Of a DNA stretch of 6,944 nt, positions 1 through 6,616 are shown piece after piece. The position numbers and the translations under genes were made by a program. A model generated the notes under the pieces. It was not told the origin of the DNA. It worked only from the letters and a program-made list of their open reading frames with translations, and made no database searches. The DNA is from Veillonella sp. (GTDB taxonomy: Bacteria > Bacillota > Negativicutes > Veillonellales > Veillonellaceae): positions 1-6,944 of the forward strand of contig JAIITD010000092.1 of assembly GCA_022737715.1 (NCBI GenBank), given 5' to 3'. The first letter of the stretch is position 1; every line of letters begins with the position of its first letter.

Positions 1-29
1 CGCCAAAGCCATGTAGAAAATTTGTTCAT
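1..29 (-). CDS. 5' end (9 codons) of the next gene after cmk, product not identifiable, possibly plsC
   Basis: An ATG at 29-27 directly follows the cmk stop codon (TAA at 32-30) with no gap and opens a frame reading MNKFSTWLW before the window ends. A GGAG Shine-Dalgarno core at 42-39, inside the last codons of cmk, sits 9 bases upstream, so a real translation start is well supported. Nine residues cannot identify a product. In many Firmicutes cmk is followed by plsC (1-acylglycerol-3-phosphate acyltransferase) and ispH, and an aromatic, hydrophobic N-terminus would fit PlsC. That identity is inferred from gene order alone. Confidence 0.6.
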
Positions 30-704
30 TTAGATTCGCTCCTGTACTAGATGTAATATATGTTCCACAGTTTCATCAAATGTCATATCGCTAGAATCGA
101 CCAACACAGCATCTTCTACCTGAATCAATGGAGATTCTTTGCGGTTCTTATCCATATCATCACGTTGCATAACGCTATCTTTAATATCTTCTAGCGTTTG
201 CTCATTAGATGTACCTTTTACCTCTAAATAACGACGCATAGCACGAGCTTCAACTGAAGCTGTTAAGTAAATTTTTAGCTCTGCATCGGGTAATACAACA
301 GAGCCAATATCGCGACCATCGAGTATAACCCCACCTGCTTCAGCCATAAGACGTTGTCGTTCAACTAAGTATTGACGTACCCCTTTATATGAAGCCACTA
401 TAGAAACCGCATTATTCACTTGTGGCGTTCTGATATAGTCAGTTACATCTTGACCAGCAATAAAAACCTTACATGAATCATCACTAGCCTCCATAGTAAG
501 ATCTAATTCTGGCAATAATGCTTCTACGGCCTTTTGATTATGCACATCAATATGATTATGCAGTACGGCCCATGTAACAGAACGATACATAGCACCTGTA
601 TCAATGTATAGATAACCTAATTTCTTTGCCACTATTTTAGAAATAGAAGATTTACCAGCGCCTGCTGGGCCATCTACGGCGACGGCAATTTTATGTGTAT
701 TCAT
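30..704 (-). CDS. cmk: Cytidylate kinase (CMP/dCMP kinase)
   Basis: Cytosolic enzyme that phosphorylates CMP or dCMP with ATP to the diphosphate, recycling CMP released by RNA turnover and phospholipid synthesis. The 224-residue product has the full family layout: P-loop GPAGAGKSS at residues 12-20, DTGAMYR at 35-41, GRDIG at 130-134, and the arginine-rich lid/CMP-binding stretch RDDMDKNRKESPL at 181-193. The length matches bacterial Cmk (about 220-230). I chose the ATG at 704-702 because AGGG (712-709) lies just upstream and the protein then begins a few residues before the P-loop, as in the family. An in-frame ATG at 725 has no ribosome binding site and lies next to a TATAAT. It is probably the penultimate or a later gene of the scpA-led cluster and abuts the next gene. 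The function is secure; the start is likely. Confidence 0.96.
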   Translation of the reverse strand: MNTHKIAVAVDGPAGAGKSSISKIVAKKLGYLYIDTGAMYRSVTWAVLHNHIDVHNQKAVEALLPELDLTMEASDDSCKVFIAGQDVTDYIRTPQVNNAVSIVASYKGVRQYLVERQRLMAEAGGVILDGRDIGSVVLPDAELKIYLTASVEARAMRRYLEVKGTSNEQTLEDIKDSVMQRDDMDKNRKESPLIQVEDAVLVDSSDMTFDETVEHILHLVQERI

Positions 705-727
705 AATTCCCTGTATCACTTTCATAA

Positions 728-733
728 ATTATA
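728..733 (-). promoter_or_regulatory. Possible -10 box ahead of cmk
   Basis: The 69-base gap between the flavoprotein stop (774) and the cmk start (704) holds a perfect TATAAT on the minus strand. Transcription from it would begin about 17 bases before the chosen cmk ATG, which fits that start and not the upstream ATG at 725. No good -35 hexamer stands at 16-18 bases, and AT-rich DNA throws up TATAAT by chance, so this is weak. I see no terminator hairpin in the gap. Confidence 0.3.
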
Positions 734-773
734 TCAAATATACTATTCAATCATACAGCGTAAAATGTCTCTA

Positions 774-2024
774 TTAAAACGCCTCAGGGTGAGTTATATG
801 CATAGCTGCTACATATCCTGTAGAAAAGGCAGCCTGTAGATTATATCCACCTGTAAAAGCATCAATATCCAATACTTCACCTGCACCATATAAACCTTTA
901 ACCAACTTAGATTCCATAGTTTTAGGATTAAATTCTTTAAGAGAAATACCACCAGCAGTAACAATTGCCTCTTCTACAGGACGTAATCCTTTCACGGTAA
1001 GAGGCATATGTTGCAACATATAACCGATTTGTTGTCGTTCTTCCTTTGAAATCTGATTAATTGGTTTTTGCGGATCAATACCGGCTAACTCAATAATTAA
1101 TGGTATCAATCGACTCGGTAACAAATCTTTCATACCGTTAATCAATTGTTTTTTAGAGTATAGATCAAAATCTTTTTGTAATCGTTTATCTAATGTCTCT
1201 GGCGATAATGCGGGTTTTAAATTGATATCTAAACCTATGGTACCAATATTTTTCTTACGCATTAACTTACCCACTGTATGACTGAGTGATAAGACAATTG
1301 GACCGGTAATGCCAAAATGAGTAAACATCATTTCCCCAAACATCGTGGCTTGTACCTTATTTTTAGCTATTACAGACAATTCAACATTCCGCAAGCTAAG
1401 CCCCATCAGGTCTTTCACCCACGATTCTTCGGTTACAATCGGTACCAAGGATGGACGGATATCGGTAATCGTATGCCCAACTTGAGAGGCCAACATATAT
1501 CCATCACCAGTAGAACCGGTAGCAGGATATGATTTACCTCCCGTAGCAATAACCACGGCATCAGCGTGATAGGTTTCTTTGTCTGTCACAACACCGGTGA
1601 CAACACCATCATCAACCAAAAGTTTCTTAACTGGTTCCTCAAGATGAACATCTACACCATAGTGTTTCATAAGCTTCATAAAGGTATTTCGTACATCCAG
1701 TGCAGAATCTGAAGCTGGAAATACGCGGCCACCTCGCTCTACCTTAGTTTCTAAACCAGCGTCGTGTAATAACTGCAACAAATCTTCATTGGTAAAGCGC
1801 TCGTAAGCACCATATAAAAACTTACCATTGCCCGGTGTATTTTTAATAAAATCAGACATATCACAAGCATTCGTAATATTGCAGCGTCCTTTGCCGGTAA
1901 TGCCCATCTTTTTACCAACATAGTTCATTTTTTCGATAAGCGTTACCTTTGCCCCTTCTCGACCAGCAATGACTGCAGCCATTAATCCCGCTGCGCCACC
2001 TCCGATAACTACGACGCGCTTCAT
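774..2024 (-). CDS. BaiN/HI0933 (YhiN)-family FAD-dependent oxidoreductase
   Basis: A 416-residue flavoprotein of the HI0933-like family (called BaiN or aminoacetone oxidase-like in databases). The N-terminus carries the Rossmann dinucleotide motif GGGAAG (8-13) with the ribose-binding acid E31. Next comes the family signature VGKKMGITGKGRCNITN (36-52), then ATGGKSYPATGSTGDGY (160-176), FTHFGITGP (234-242), and the C-terminal FAD-closing segment GLYGAGEVLDIDAFTGGYNL (377-396). Length is normal (about 400-420). The ATG overlaps the rluB stop as ATGA, with AGGAG at 2036-2032 seven bases upstream, so translation is probably coupled to rluB. The true substrate of most family members is unknown. 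One clostridial member acts on bile-acid intermediates, but nothing here supports that role. No transmembrane or signal segment is seen, so it should be cytosolic. Confidence 0.92.
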   Translation of the reverse strand: MKRVVVIGGGAAGLMAAVIAGREGAKVTLIEKMNYVGKKMGITGKGRCNITNACDMSDFIKNTPGNGKFLYGAYERFTNEDLLQLLHDAGLETKVERGGRVFPASDSALDVRNTFMKLMKHYGVDVHLEEPVKKLLVDDGVVTGVVTDKETYHADAVVIATGGKSYPATGSTGDGYMLASQVGHTITDIRPSLVPIVTEESWVKDLMGLSLRNVELSVIAKNKVQATMFGEMMFTHFGITGPIVLSLSHTVGKLMRKKNIGTIGLDINLKPALSPETLDKRLQKDFDLYSKKQLINGMKDLLPSRLIPLIIELAGIDPQKPINQISKEERQQIGYMLQHMPLTVKGLRPVEEAIVTAGGISLKEFNPKTMESKLVKGLYGAGEVLDIDAFTGGYNLQAAFSTGYVAAMHITHPEAF

Positions 2025-2746
2025 TTAGAAGCTCCTAACGCCTTAAGAGCACTTACTTCACGTTGTGTCAATTGACGAACACCACCGCGCTTAACACCAC
2101 TTAAGGTTAATCCACCATAAGCAATACGTTTTAAATTATGAATTCGATAGCCAAAGTGTTCAAACATACGACGCACTTGTCGATTACGACCTTCATGAAT
2201 GGTAATTTCCACCTCATGAACTCCATTGTGATCATCAAAGCCCAAATCAACAAGTGTAGCAGGTGAAGTCACACCATCTTCAAGAGGTACGCCATCTGCG
2301 ATAACCTGTAAATCAGAATCATTTACACGCCCCTTAATACGAACTTCATATGTTTTTTCAACGCCCTTAGATGGATGTGTAAGGTTTTGAGCTAGTTCTC
2401 CATCATTTGTTAACAATAATAAGCCTTCTGTATGTAAATCAAGTCGGCCAATTGGATAAATGCGACGTTTTTCATTTTTAATATAATCCATTACAGTTTC
2501 CCGTCCTTGTGGATCTGTAACAGATGTAATAACACCTTTTGGTTTATTCATTAAATAATATACAGGTTTCTCAACAGCTAACAACTGACCGTCTACCATG
2601 ACCTTATCTTTCATAGGGTCGATCTTAACACCTAGCTCTGTCACCTTACGGCCATTAACACGTACCTTACCAGCTGCAATCAATTCTTCAGCCTTGCGAC
2701 GAGAAGCTACACCACAGCTGGCGATAAATTTTTGTAATCGTTCCAT
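2021..2746 (-). CDS. rluB: 23S rRNA pseudouridine synthase, RluB/RsuA family
   Basis: Converts a uridine of ribosomal RNA to pseudouridine; Firmicute relatives at this locus act on 23S rRNA helix 69/93-type sites as RluB. The 241-residue protein begins with an S4 RNA-binding domain (about residues 1-60: ERLQKFIASCGVASRRKAEELI, then KVRVNG). It continues with the synthase domain holding catalytic Asp103 in GRLD (100-103), followed by HTEGLLLLTNDGEL, and the family motif EGRNRQVRRMFEHFG (185-199). I chose the ATG at 2746-2744, preceded by AAGGA (2757-2753) with a 6-base spacer. A longer in-frame start at 2785 would add 13 residues overlapping scpB and break the usual N-terminus. It lies 13 bases after scpB and overlaps the flavoprotein start by 4 bases. 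RsuA or RluE/F type specificity cannot be fully excluded from sequence, but the scpB neighbour favours RluB. Confidence 0.93.
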   Translation of the reverse strand: MERLQKFIASCGVASRRKAEELIAAGKVRVNGRKVTELGVKIDPMKDKVMVDGQLLAVEKPVYYLMNKPKGVITSVTDPQGRETVMDYIKNEKRRIYPIGRLDLHTEGLLLLTNDGELAQNLTHPSKGVEKTYEVRIKGRVNDSDLQVIADGVPLEDGVTSPATLVDLGFDDHNGVHEVEITIHEGRNRQVRRMFEHFGYRIHNLKRIAYGGLTLSGVKRGGVRQLTQREVSALKALGASK

Positions 2747-2759
2747 ATTATATCCTTTT

Positions 2760-3344
2760 CTATATGTTCTCTGTTCCATCCTCATTAGGAGATTCTATTA
2801 AGCTTTCATCTTTCACACTGTCTATTGATACACCTGACATATCAGACTCTGCAGTATCTAGCTCTTTGTGCAAATCATCAATTGAAGTAACACCTGTACT
2901 TCGCAGAAATTCATCAGTTGTGCCATACAGAATAGGGCGACCTACCGTATCCTTATGACCCAACTCAGCAATTAATGAGCGAGACAATAATTGTTTAATT
3001 ACCTTGTCGCTATTAACACCGCGTACCTCTTCAATTTCAGCTTTTGTAATTGGTTGTTTATATGCAATAACCGCTAGTGTTTCCATAGCTGCATTAGATA
3101 ATTTATCCTCTTTTTTACGTATATGACCAATATACATAGCCGATTCTGGTGCACTTACCAGTTCCACACCAGCAGCAGAGATTCGCACGCGAATACCGCG
3201 TTTATGGGATTCTAAATCAGATGCTAAGTAATCTATCAATGTCAAGCTATCTTGTTTTGAAAGCTTAAATATATCTTGAATGACATCAATAGAAATAGGT
3301 TTAGCCGCAGAAAACAATACCGCTTCTAAATCTGATATGCCCAT
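2760..3344 (-). CDS. scpB: Segregation and condensation protein B
   Basis: Subunit of the bacterial SMC-ScpA-ScpB condensin complex, which organises and segregates the chromosome; ScpB dimers bind the central part of ScpA. The 194-residue protein has the two winged-helix domains of the family. The diagnostic stretch is LSNAAMETLAVIAYKQPITK (82-101), continuing to EEVRGV at 110, followed by GRPILYGTTDEFL (135-147). The tail from about residue 160 is acidic and serine-rich (DTAESDMS, SPNEDGTEN) and looks disordered, as is common in ScpB. Its ATG lies 1 base after the scpA stop. The Shine-Dalgarno AGGAGG (3356-3351) is formed by the three terminal GAG glutamate codons of scpA, so the two subunits are very likely translationally coupled. 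No defects seen. Confidence 0.95.
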   Translation of the reverse strand: MGISDLEAVLFSAAKPISIDVIQDIFKLSKQDSLTLIDYLASDLESHKRGIRVRISAAGVELVSAPESAMYIGHIRKKEDKLSNAAMETLAVIAYKQPITKAEIEEVRGVNSDKVIKQLLSRSLIAELGHKDTVGRPILYGTTDEFLRSTGVTSIDDLHKELDTAESDMSGVSIDSVKDESLIESPNEDGTENI

Positions 3345-3345
3345 G

Positions 3346-4092
3346 CTACTCCTCCTCTACTTGTACATCCCGTTCACCAATGATAGGTGCGGTAAAAATA
3401 ATATCATCATTTTCGTAAAACATGACTAATTCTTGTTGTTTTAAAAGTTCTAGTACAGCCATGAATATAGTTACCATACCACTTTTAGATTCTATAGCAA
3501 CAAGTAGCTCACGAAACGCCAATCGTTCACCACGCCTTGCACGACTCGCTAAGGATACGATCATATCCTCTAAGCTATATGCATCTTTCTCAACAGTTAC
3601 TTGACGAACCTGTTGTTCATCTTCAGATTCAACGGTCTTATGTAATACAGAATAGAATATATCATATAATTTAGATAGTTCTAAATTATAATAACTATCT
3701 AAACCTAATACACTCGTTTCCTCAGGGCGACTAAACACATTCGACTCAACCGATGCTTTTTCCATTAATAGGTGAGTAAAATCTTTTATCTTTTTAAACT
3801 CTACTAACTTAGCCACTAATTCATCTCGTGGATCTTCGCTTTCATCTGGTTCCGGTTCAACCTTAGGTAATAGCATACGGGACTTAATTTGTAATAATGT
3901 AGATGCCATTACAAGGAATTCACTACTATAATGGATATCAAAATGATTCCAATTATCTAAGTATTCTAAATATTGGCTTGTAATTTCAACGATTGGGATA
4001 TCCGTGATTTCAATTTTATGTTTTTCAATTAAATGTAAAAGTAAATCGAGAGGTCCCTCGAATACATCCAATTTATAATTATAGTCCCCCAT
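3346..4092 (-). CDS. scpA: Segregation and condensation protein A (kleisin)
   Basis: Kleisin subunit that bridges the SMC ATPase heads and binds ScpB, acting on the nucleoid. The 248-residue protein shows the ScpA N-terminus with FEGPLDLLLHLI (11-22) and KIEITDIPIVEIT (26-38), and the SMC-neck-binding helix region FLVMASTLLQIKSRMLLP (59-76). An acidic linker follows (EPEPDESEDPRDE, 79-91), then a C-terminal winged helix (about 175-240) with VTIFMAVLELLKQQEL (207-222). Length is normal for Firmicutes (about 240-260). The start is preceded by AAGGA (4107-4103, 10-base spacer) and GGGGA (4100-4096); either could serve. It is the first gene of the minus-strand cluster, and its promoter should lie in the divergent region to its right. 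The probable disordered linker region also carries an 11-bp inverted repeat, reported separately. Confidence 0.96.
   Translation of the reverse strand: MGDYNYKLDVFEGPLDLLLHLIEKHKIEITDIPIVEITSQYLEYLDNWNHFDIHYSSEFLVMASTLLQIKSRMLLPKVEPEPDESEDPRDELVAKLVEFKKIKDFTHLLMEKASVESNVFSRPEETSVLGLDSYYNLELSKLYDIFYSVLHKTVESEDEQQVRQVTVEKDAYSLEDMIVSLASRARRGERLAFRELLVAIESKSGMVTIFMAVLELLKQQELVMFYENDDIIFTAPIIGERDVQVEEE
3670..3703. repeat. 11-bp perfect inverted repeat inside scpA
   Basis: TTTAGATAGTT (3670-3680) is matched by its exact reverse complement AACTATCTAAA (3693-3703), separated by a 12-base AT-rich spacer. It falls in the part of scpA encoding about residues 130-141, between the SMC-binding and C-terminal domains. 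It could form a weak, A/U-rich RNA hairpin or be a binding site. In AT-rich coding DNA with repeated Leu/Tyr/Ser codons, chance is a fair explanation. Confidence 0.5.
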
Positions 4093-4124
4093 GAATCCCC
4101 ATTCCTTAACGATACTATTTCATA

Positions 4125-4138
4125 ACTATATAATTATA
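4125..4138 (-). promoter_or_regulatory. Candidate -10 region(s) for the scpA-led operon
   Basis: On the minus strand upstream of scpA there are a perfect TATAAT (4138-4133) and a near match TATAGT (4130-4125). The second has TTTTCG 16 bases upstream as a weak -35 (about 4152-4147), and the first has no recognisable -35. A sigma-A-type start here would give a short leader of roughly 25-40 bases before the scpA ATG. The region is so AT-rich that the exact hexamers are uncertain; that a promoter lies between the divergent genes is much more secure. Confidence 0.4.
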
Positions 4139-4183
4139 TCGTAAATCGAAAATTTCTTCTACGTTCACCATATATAATTGTAT

Positions 4184-4211
4184 TTTTTAGTATTCTTTGT
4201 TATCTTATAAT
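4184..4211 (+). promoter_or_regulatory. Candidate sigma-A promoter for the phosphoethanolamine-transferase-like gene
   Basis: A perfect TATAAT at 4206-4211 lies 49 bases before the ATG at 4261. The T-rich hexamer TTTTTA at 4184-4189 gives a 16-base spacer but is a poor -35 match, so the promoter may be weak or need an activator. TTGTAT at 4178-4183 matches the -35 better but would leave a 22-base spacer, which is too long. Predicted transcription start is around 4218. Confidence 0.5.
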
Positions 4212-4240
4212 GTGAAGAAAATTATATATTTGTTGTAATC

Positions 4241-4254
4241 TCCTTTAGAAAGGA
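4241..4254 (+). promoter_or_regulatory. Shine-Dalgarno site inside a small possible hairpin
   Basis: The ribosome binding site AAAGGA (4249-4254), 6 bases before the ATG at 4261, is preceded by its exact complement TCCTTT (4241-4246). Folding gives a 5-bp stem with the loop TAGA, in which the whole Shine-Dalgarno core is paired. The stem is short and mostly A-U, so it would be marginally stable. The site fixes the start codon at 4261 over the in-frame ATG four codons later. Confidence 0.45.
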
Positions 4255-4260
4255 TACATT

Positions 4261-6093
4261 ATGTTGTCATCAATGAAATCATTGATTCAAAATCCTATTT
4301 TGCGCTTTGGCATTATAGGCATAGTGCTCTACATTGCACTATTTTTTATTTATGAACCTATCACATTAGGACTCGATGTAGAGGATATTACAATCCTTGC
4401 GGTACCGACCATGGTTGGTATGTTTTTATTCCAATACTTTATGAGTTGTACCGTATTTCATCGTGCGTTCTTAGGATATGGTTTAGTAGGCTTACTATGG
4501 GGACTCACATTTCCATTATTATTTCATTGGTCTTATGTAAAACCTCTATATTTCTATGAATTTGCCAATGATTTTCTATTCGGCTTACTTCTATTTATGG
4601 GGCTTTCAGGTATCCAATATTTGGTATCCCAAACGGGACGTCTACAGAAATTAACATCAGCTATACTAGCTTTATTCTCTTCGTTCCTTAGTCTTATTCC
4701 ATTATTACAAATTGGTTATTATATAACCACCTGGCACTGTTTAACACCAGCAAGCCTATTGGCCGTATACATGACAAATCCTGAAGAAGCCTTTGGATTC
4801 TTAAAAAATGCTGCTGGTATTCCCGGCCTTATTGCTATCGTCATAGGCCTCATTTTATGGACACTCTTCCTATATTGGTGCAACCTAGGTATGAAACGAG
4901 TTGTCGATTTTAATACAACACGGCCTTTGCGATTAGGTGTACTCATCGCATCCATGGTAGCATTTATCGTATATGTACCATTCTTCTTATTTCCTCAAAC
5001 ATGCATCGTAGCCAATTGGACGGCTGCTGGTAATTATGTTAAAGAAATGCAACAATACAACGATAATCACCATCTTGTATTTGATTCATTCAATTTGGAT
5101 ACAAAGGATACGACACCTACTAAAGCGCCTGGAACTATCATTCTCGTTATCGGCGAATCCAGTTCCCGTGACTATATGAAGGTCTACAATCCAAAATTCC
5201 AATACGATGACACGCCTTGGCAAGAGGATATGCGCGATCACAATAAAGATTTTATCTTCTTTAATCATGCATACTCTTCCTACGTACAAACAGTACCAAC
5301 CTTAGAACGTGCCCTTTCAGAGCGCAATCAATATAACGACCGACCATTCTTAGATTCAGCTAATATTTTGGATGTAGCTAAAAAAGCAGGTTACACCACA
5401 TCGTGGTTCAGTAACCAAGGCGTATTTGGCGAATACGATACAGCCATTTCTTTGATGGCTAAAACGGCAGATACTACAAAGTGGGCTCACGAATCCTATG
5501 GCTTCTCTGATTTATATGATGAAGCATTATTGCCATTGTTAAAAACAGCTGATCCAAGTAAAAATAATTTTATCGTAATTCATATTATGGGCAGTCATAT
5601 TTATTATAATGACCGCTATCCGCATGAATTCAGTAAATGGAAAAAAGGTCCCAATCCTGAAGGTATCGAGGCTTATGCTAATAGTCAGCTCTATACAGAT
5701 TGGCTGTTACAACAAATCTACACCTATGGTAAAGATAATTTAAATCTTCAAGCTATGGTTTATTTCTCTGATCATGGTGAAAGCGTTGACAAGTCCCACA
5801 ATCCAGACACCTTTGATTTTGTGATGACTCACATTCCATTCTGGATGTACTTATCGCCTCAATATCGTGCAGCATATCCTCAAACGGTATCAGCACTCGA
5901 TAGTCATGAACATCAATATTTCACAAATGATTTATTATACGATACATTAGTTGGTCTCATGCATGCACCAAACAGTCGTTACGATAAAACAAGAGACTTT
6001 AGTAATAGTGCTTATCGATTTAATTTACACAATTTAACAACACTATTAGGTGAACAGCCATTAACAAATGACCCAGTTAATGCAGGTCAATAA
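4261..6093 (+). CDS. Membrane phosphoethanolamine transferase-like protein (EptA/CptA-type, sulfatase fold)
   Basis: A 610-residue inner-membrane enzyme with an extracytoplasmic catalytic domain of the alkaline-phosphatase/sulfatase superfamily. By family, it would move phosphoethanolamine from phosphatidylethanolamine to lipid A or LPS core sugars. Residues 16-246 hold about six or seven hydrophobic segments (near 16-31, 44-61, 69-90, 103-121, 133-155, 187-207, 226-246). The soluble domain begins near 290 with the metal-site motif VIGES (E299). It continues with QTVPTLERALSERNQYN (343-359), where Thr344 is the likely nucleophile by comparison with CptA, then HIMGSH (441-446), SDHGES (503-508; D504 and H505 metal ligands), and THIPFW (523-528). 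All expected active-site groups are present. No cysteine occurs after C248, unlike the disulfide-rich enterobacterial EptA. It stands alone, divergent from scpA, and ends at a terminator hairpin. Acceptor and transferred group are inferred; phosphoglycerol transferase is less likely but possible. Confidence 0.85.
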   Translation: MLSSMKSLIQNPILRFGIIGIVLYIALFFIYEPITLGLDVEDITILAVPTMVGMFLFQYFMSCTVFHRAFLGYGLVGLLWGLTFPLLFHWSYVKPLYFYEFANDFLFGLLLFMGLSGIQYLVSQTGRLQKLTSAILALFSSFLSLIPLLQIGYYITTWHCLTPASLLAVYMTNPEEAFGFLKNAAGIPGLIAIVIGLILWTLFLYWCNLGMKRVVDFNTTRPLRLGVLIASMVAFIVYVPFFLFPQTCIVANWTAAGNYVKEMQQYNDNHHLVFDSFNLDTKDTTPTKAPGTIILVIGESSSRDYMKVYNPKFQYDDTPWQEDMRDHNKDFIFFNHAYSSYVQTVPTLERALSERNQYNDRPFLDSANILDVAKKAGYTTSWFSNQGVFGEYDTAISLMAKTADTTKWAHESYGFSDLYDEALLPLLKTADPSKNNFIVIHIMGSHIYYNDRYPHEFSKWKKGPNPEGIEAYANSQLYTDWLLQQIYTYGKDNLNLQAMVYFSDHGESVDKSHNPDTFDFVMTHIPFWMYLSPQYRAAYPQTVSALDSHEHQYFTNDLLYDTLVGLMHAPNSRYDKTRDFSNSAYRFNLHNLTTLLGEQPLTNDPVNAGQ

Positions 6094-6107
6094 CATACAC
6101 TAATACA

Positions 6108-6147
6108 ACAATAGCGACGATTGATACATATCAATCGTCGCTATTGT
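6108..6147. terminator. Bidirectional terminator hairpin between convergent genes
   Basis: A perfect 17-bp inverted repeat, ACAATAGCGACGATTGA (6108-6124) and its complement (6131-6147), with a 6-base loop TACATA. It starts 14 bases after the stop of the plus-strand transferase gene. Its right arm encodes the last codons and TGA (6133-6131) of the minus-strand DUF523 gene. The flanks are only modestly U-rich (minus-strand exit TGTTGTATTAG is better than the plus-strand exit GCTGTATAAG). Position and stem strength argue for a shared terminator, though neither side has a classical T-run. Confidence 0.8.
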
Positions 6148-6586
6148 GCTGTATAAGGTCCTGTACATTCTTTTCTGTATAGATTTGTATATTATGTTGT
6201 AATAAAAGCTCAGACGTGACACCAACCCCATTTACGAGGGTTCTAGTAAATGTACCATCATATATTTCACCATATCCACAGCTTGGACTCTTAGCCTTTA
6301 GTAAAGCACACAAACAATTTTTATCTATAGCAATTGCTAAAGCTAATTCTGCACCCCCTTTAAATTGTTCTGTAACATCTATACCATTTCTCGTTTGGAC
6401 TCGATCACCTATCCGCTCCGCTGGGGGTCTTGGTGTTAAAAGTCCACCCAGTACCTCAGGACATACTGGTATAAGATTATAGAGGCTCTTAAGTTCTTCC
6501 AAACAGTCTATTTTGTTATGGTTACCATCATAACGGCAACAAACACCACAAAGACATTCACTAATCAACAGATTCGGTTTACTCAC
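6131..6586 (-). CDS. DUF523 family protein, TudS-like iron-sulfur desulfidase candidate
   Basis: A 151-residue protein matching the stand-alone DUF523 family at full length. Motifs in order are SECLCG (9-14) with RYDG (18-21), CPEVLGGLLTPRPPAERIG (42-60), NGIDVTEQFKGGAELAL (67-83), LKAKSPSCGYGEIYDGTF (96-113) and GVGVTSELL (120-128). Some members (TudS) are 2-thiouracil desulfidases carrying a [4Fe-4S] cluster held by three cysteines. C11, C42 and C103 here occupy those conserved places, with further cysteines at 13, 16, 17, 28, 91 and 93. Substrate here is unknown; salvage of thiolated uracil or uridine is an inference from the family. The start is a GTG (6586-6584) with a weak GTGGG site 8 bases upstream; no better start exists before the upstream stop in frame. 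It lies just behind the tRNA terminator and ends within the shared hairpin. Confidence 0.88.
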   Translation of the reverse strand: MSKPNLLISECLCGVCCRYDGNHNKIDCLEELKSLYNLIPVCPEVLGGLLTPRPPAERIGDRVQTRNGIDVTEQFKGGAELALAIAIDKNCLCALLKAKSPSCGYGEIYDGTFTRTLVNGVGVTSELLLQHNIQIYTEKNVQDLIQHNSDD

Positions 6587-6616
6587 GTTATATACCCACT
6601 CGTAAATACAGTTAAA

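Noticed and set aside
1317..1532. Plus-strand frame of 71 codons opposite the flavoprotein gene
   Set aside because: Shadow of conserved coding sequence on the other strand; no start signal and no recognisable protein. The same holds for short plus-strand frames at 2598-2801, 2764-2958 and 3422-3604.
2747..2785. Longer rluB start at the ATG at 2785
   Set aside because: It would overlap scpB and put 13 atypical residues before the S4 domain, while the ATG at 2746 has a good AAGGA site and the usual N-terminus.
4093..4260. Riboswitch or small RNA in the divergent intergenic region
   Set aside because: The 168 bases are AT-rich with promoter-like hexamers, but I see no extended conserved-looking stem, terminator or known aptamer pattern beyond the small Shine-Dalgarno hairpin.
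4719..5289. Two minus-strand frames (4719-4955 and 5086-5289)
   Set aside because: Both lie opposite the transferase gene, whose motifs span this part in frame; their translations show no family features.
6216..6482. Plus-strand frame of 88 codons
   Set aside because: Lies wholly antisense to the well-supported DUF523 gene, with no ribosome binding site or recognisable protein.
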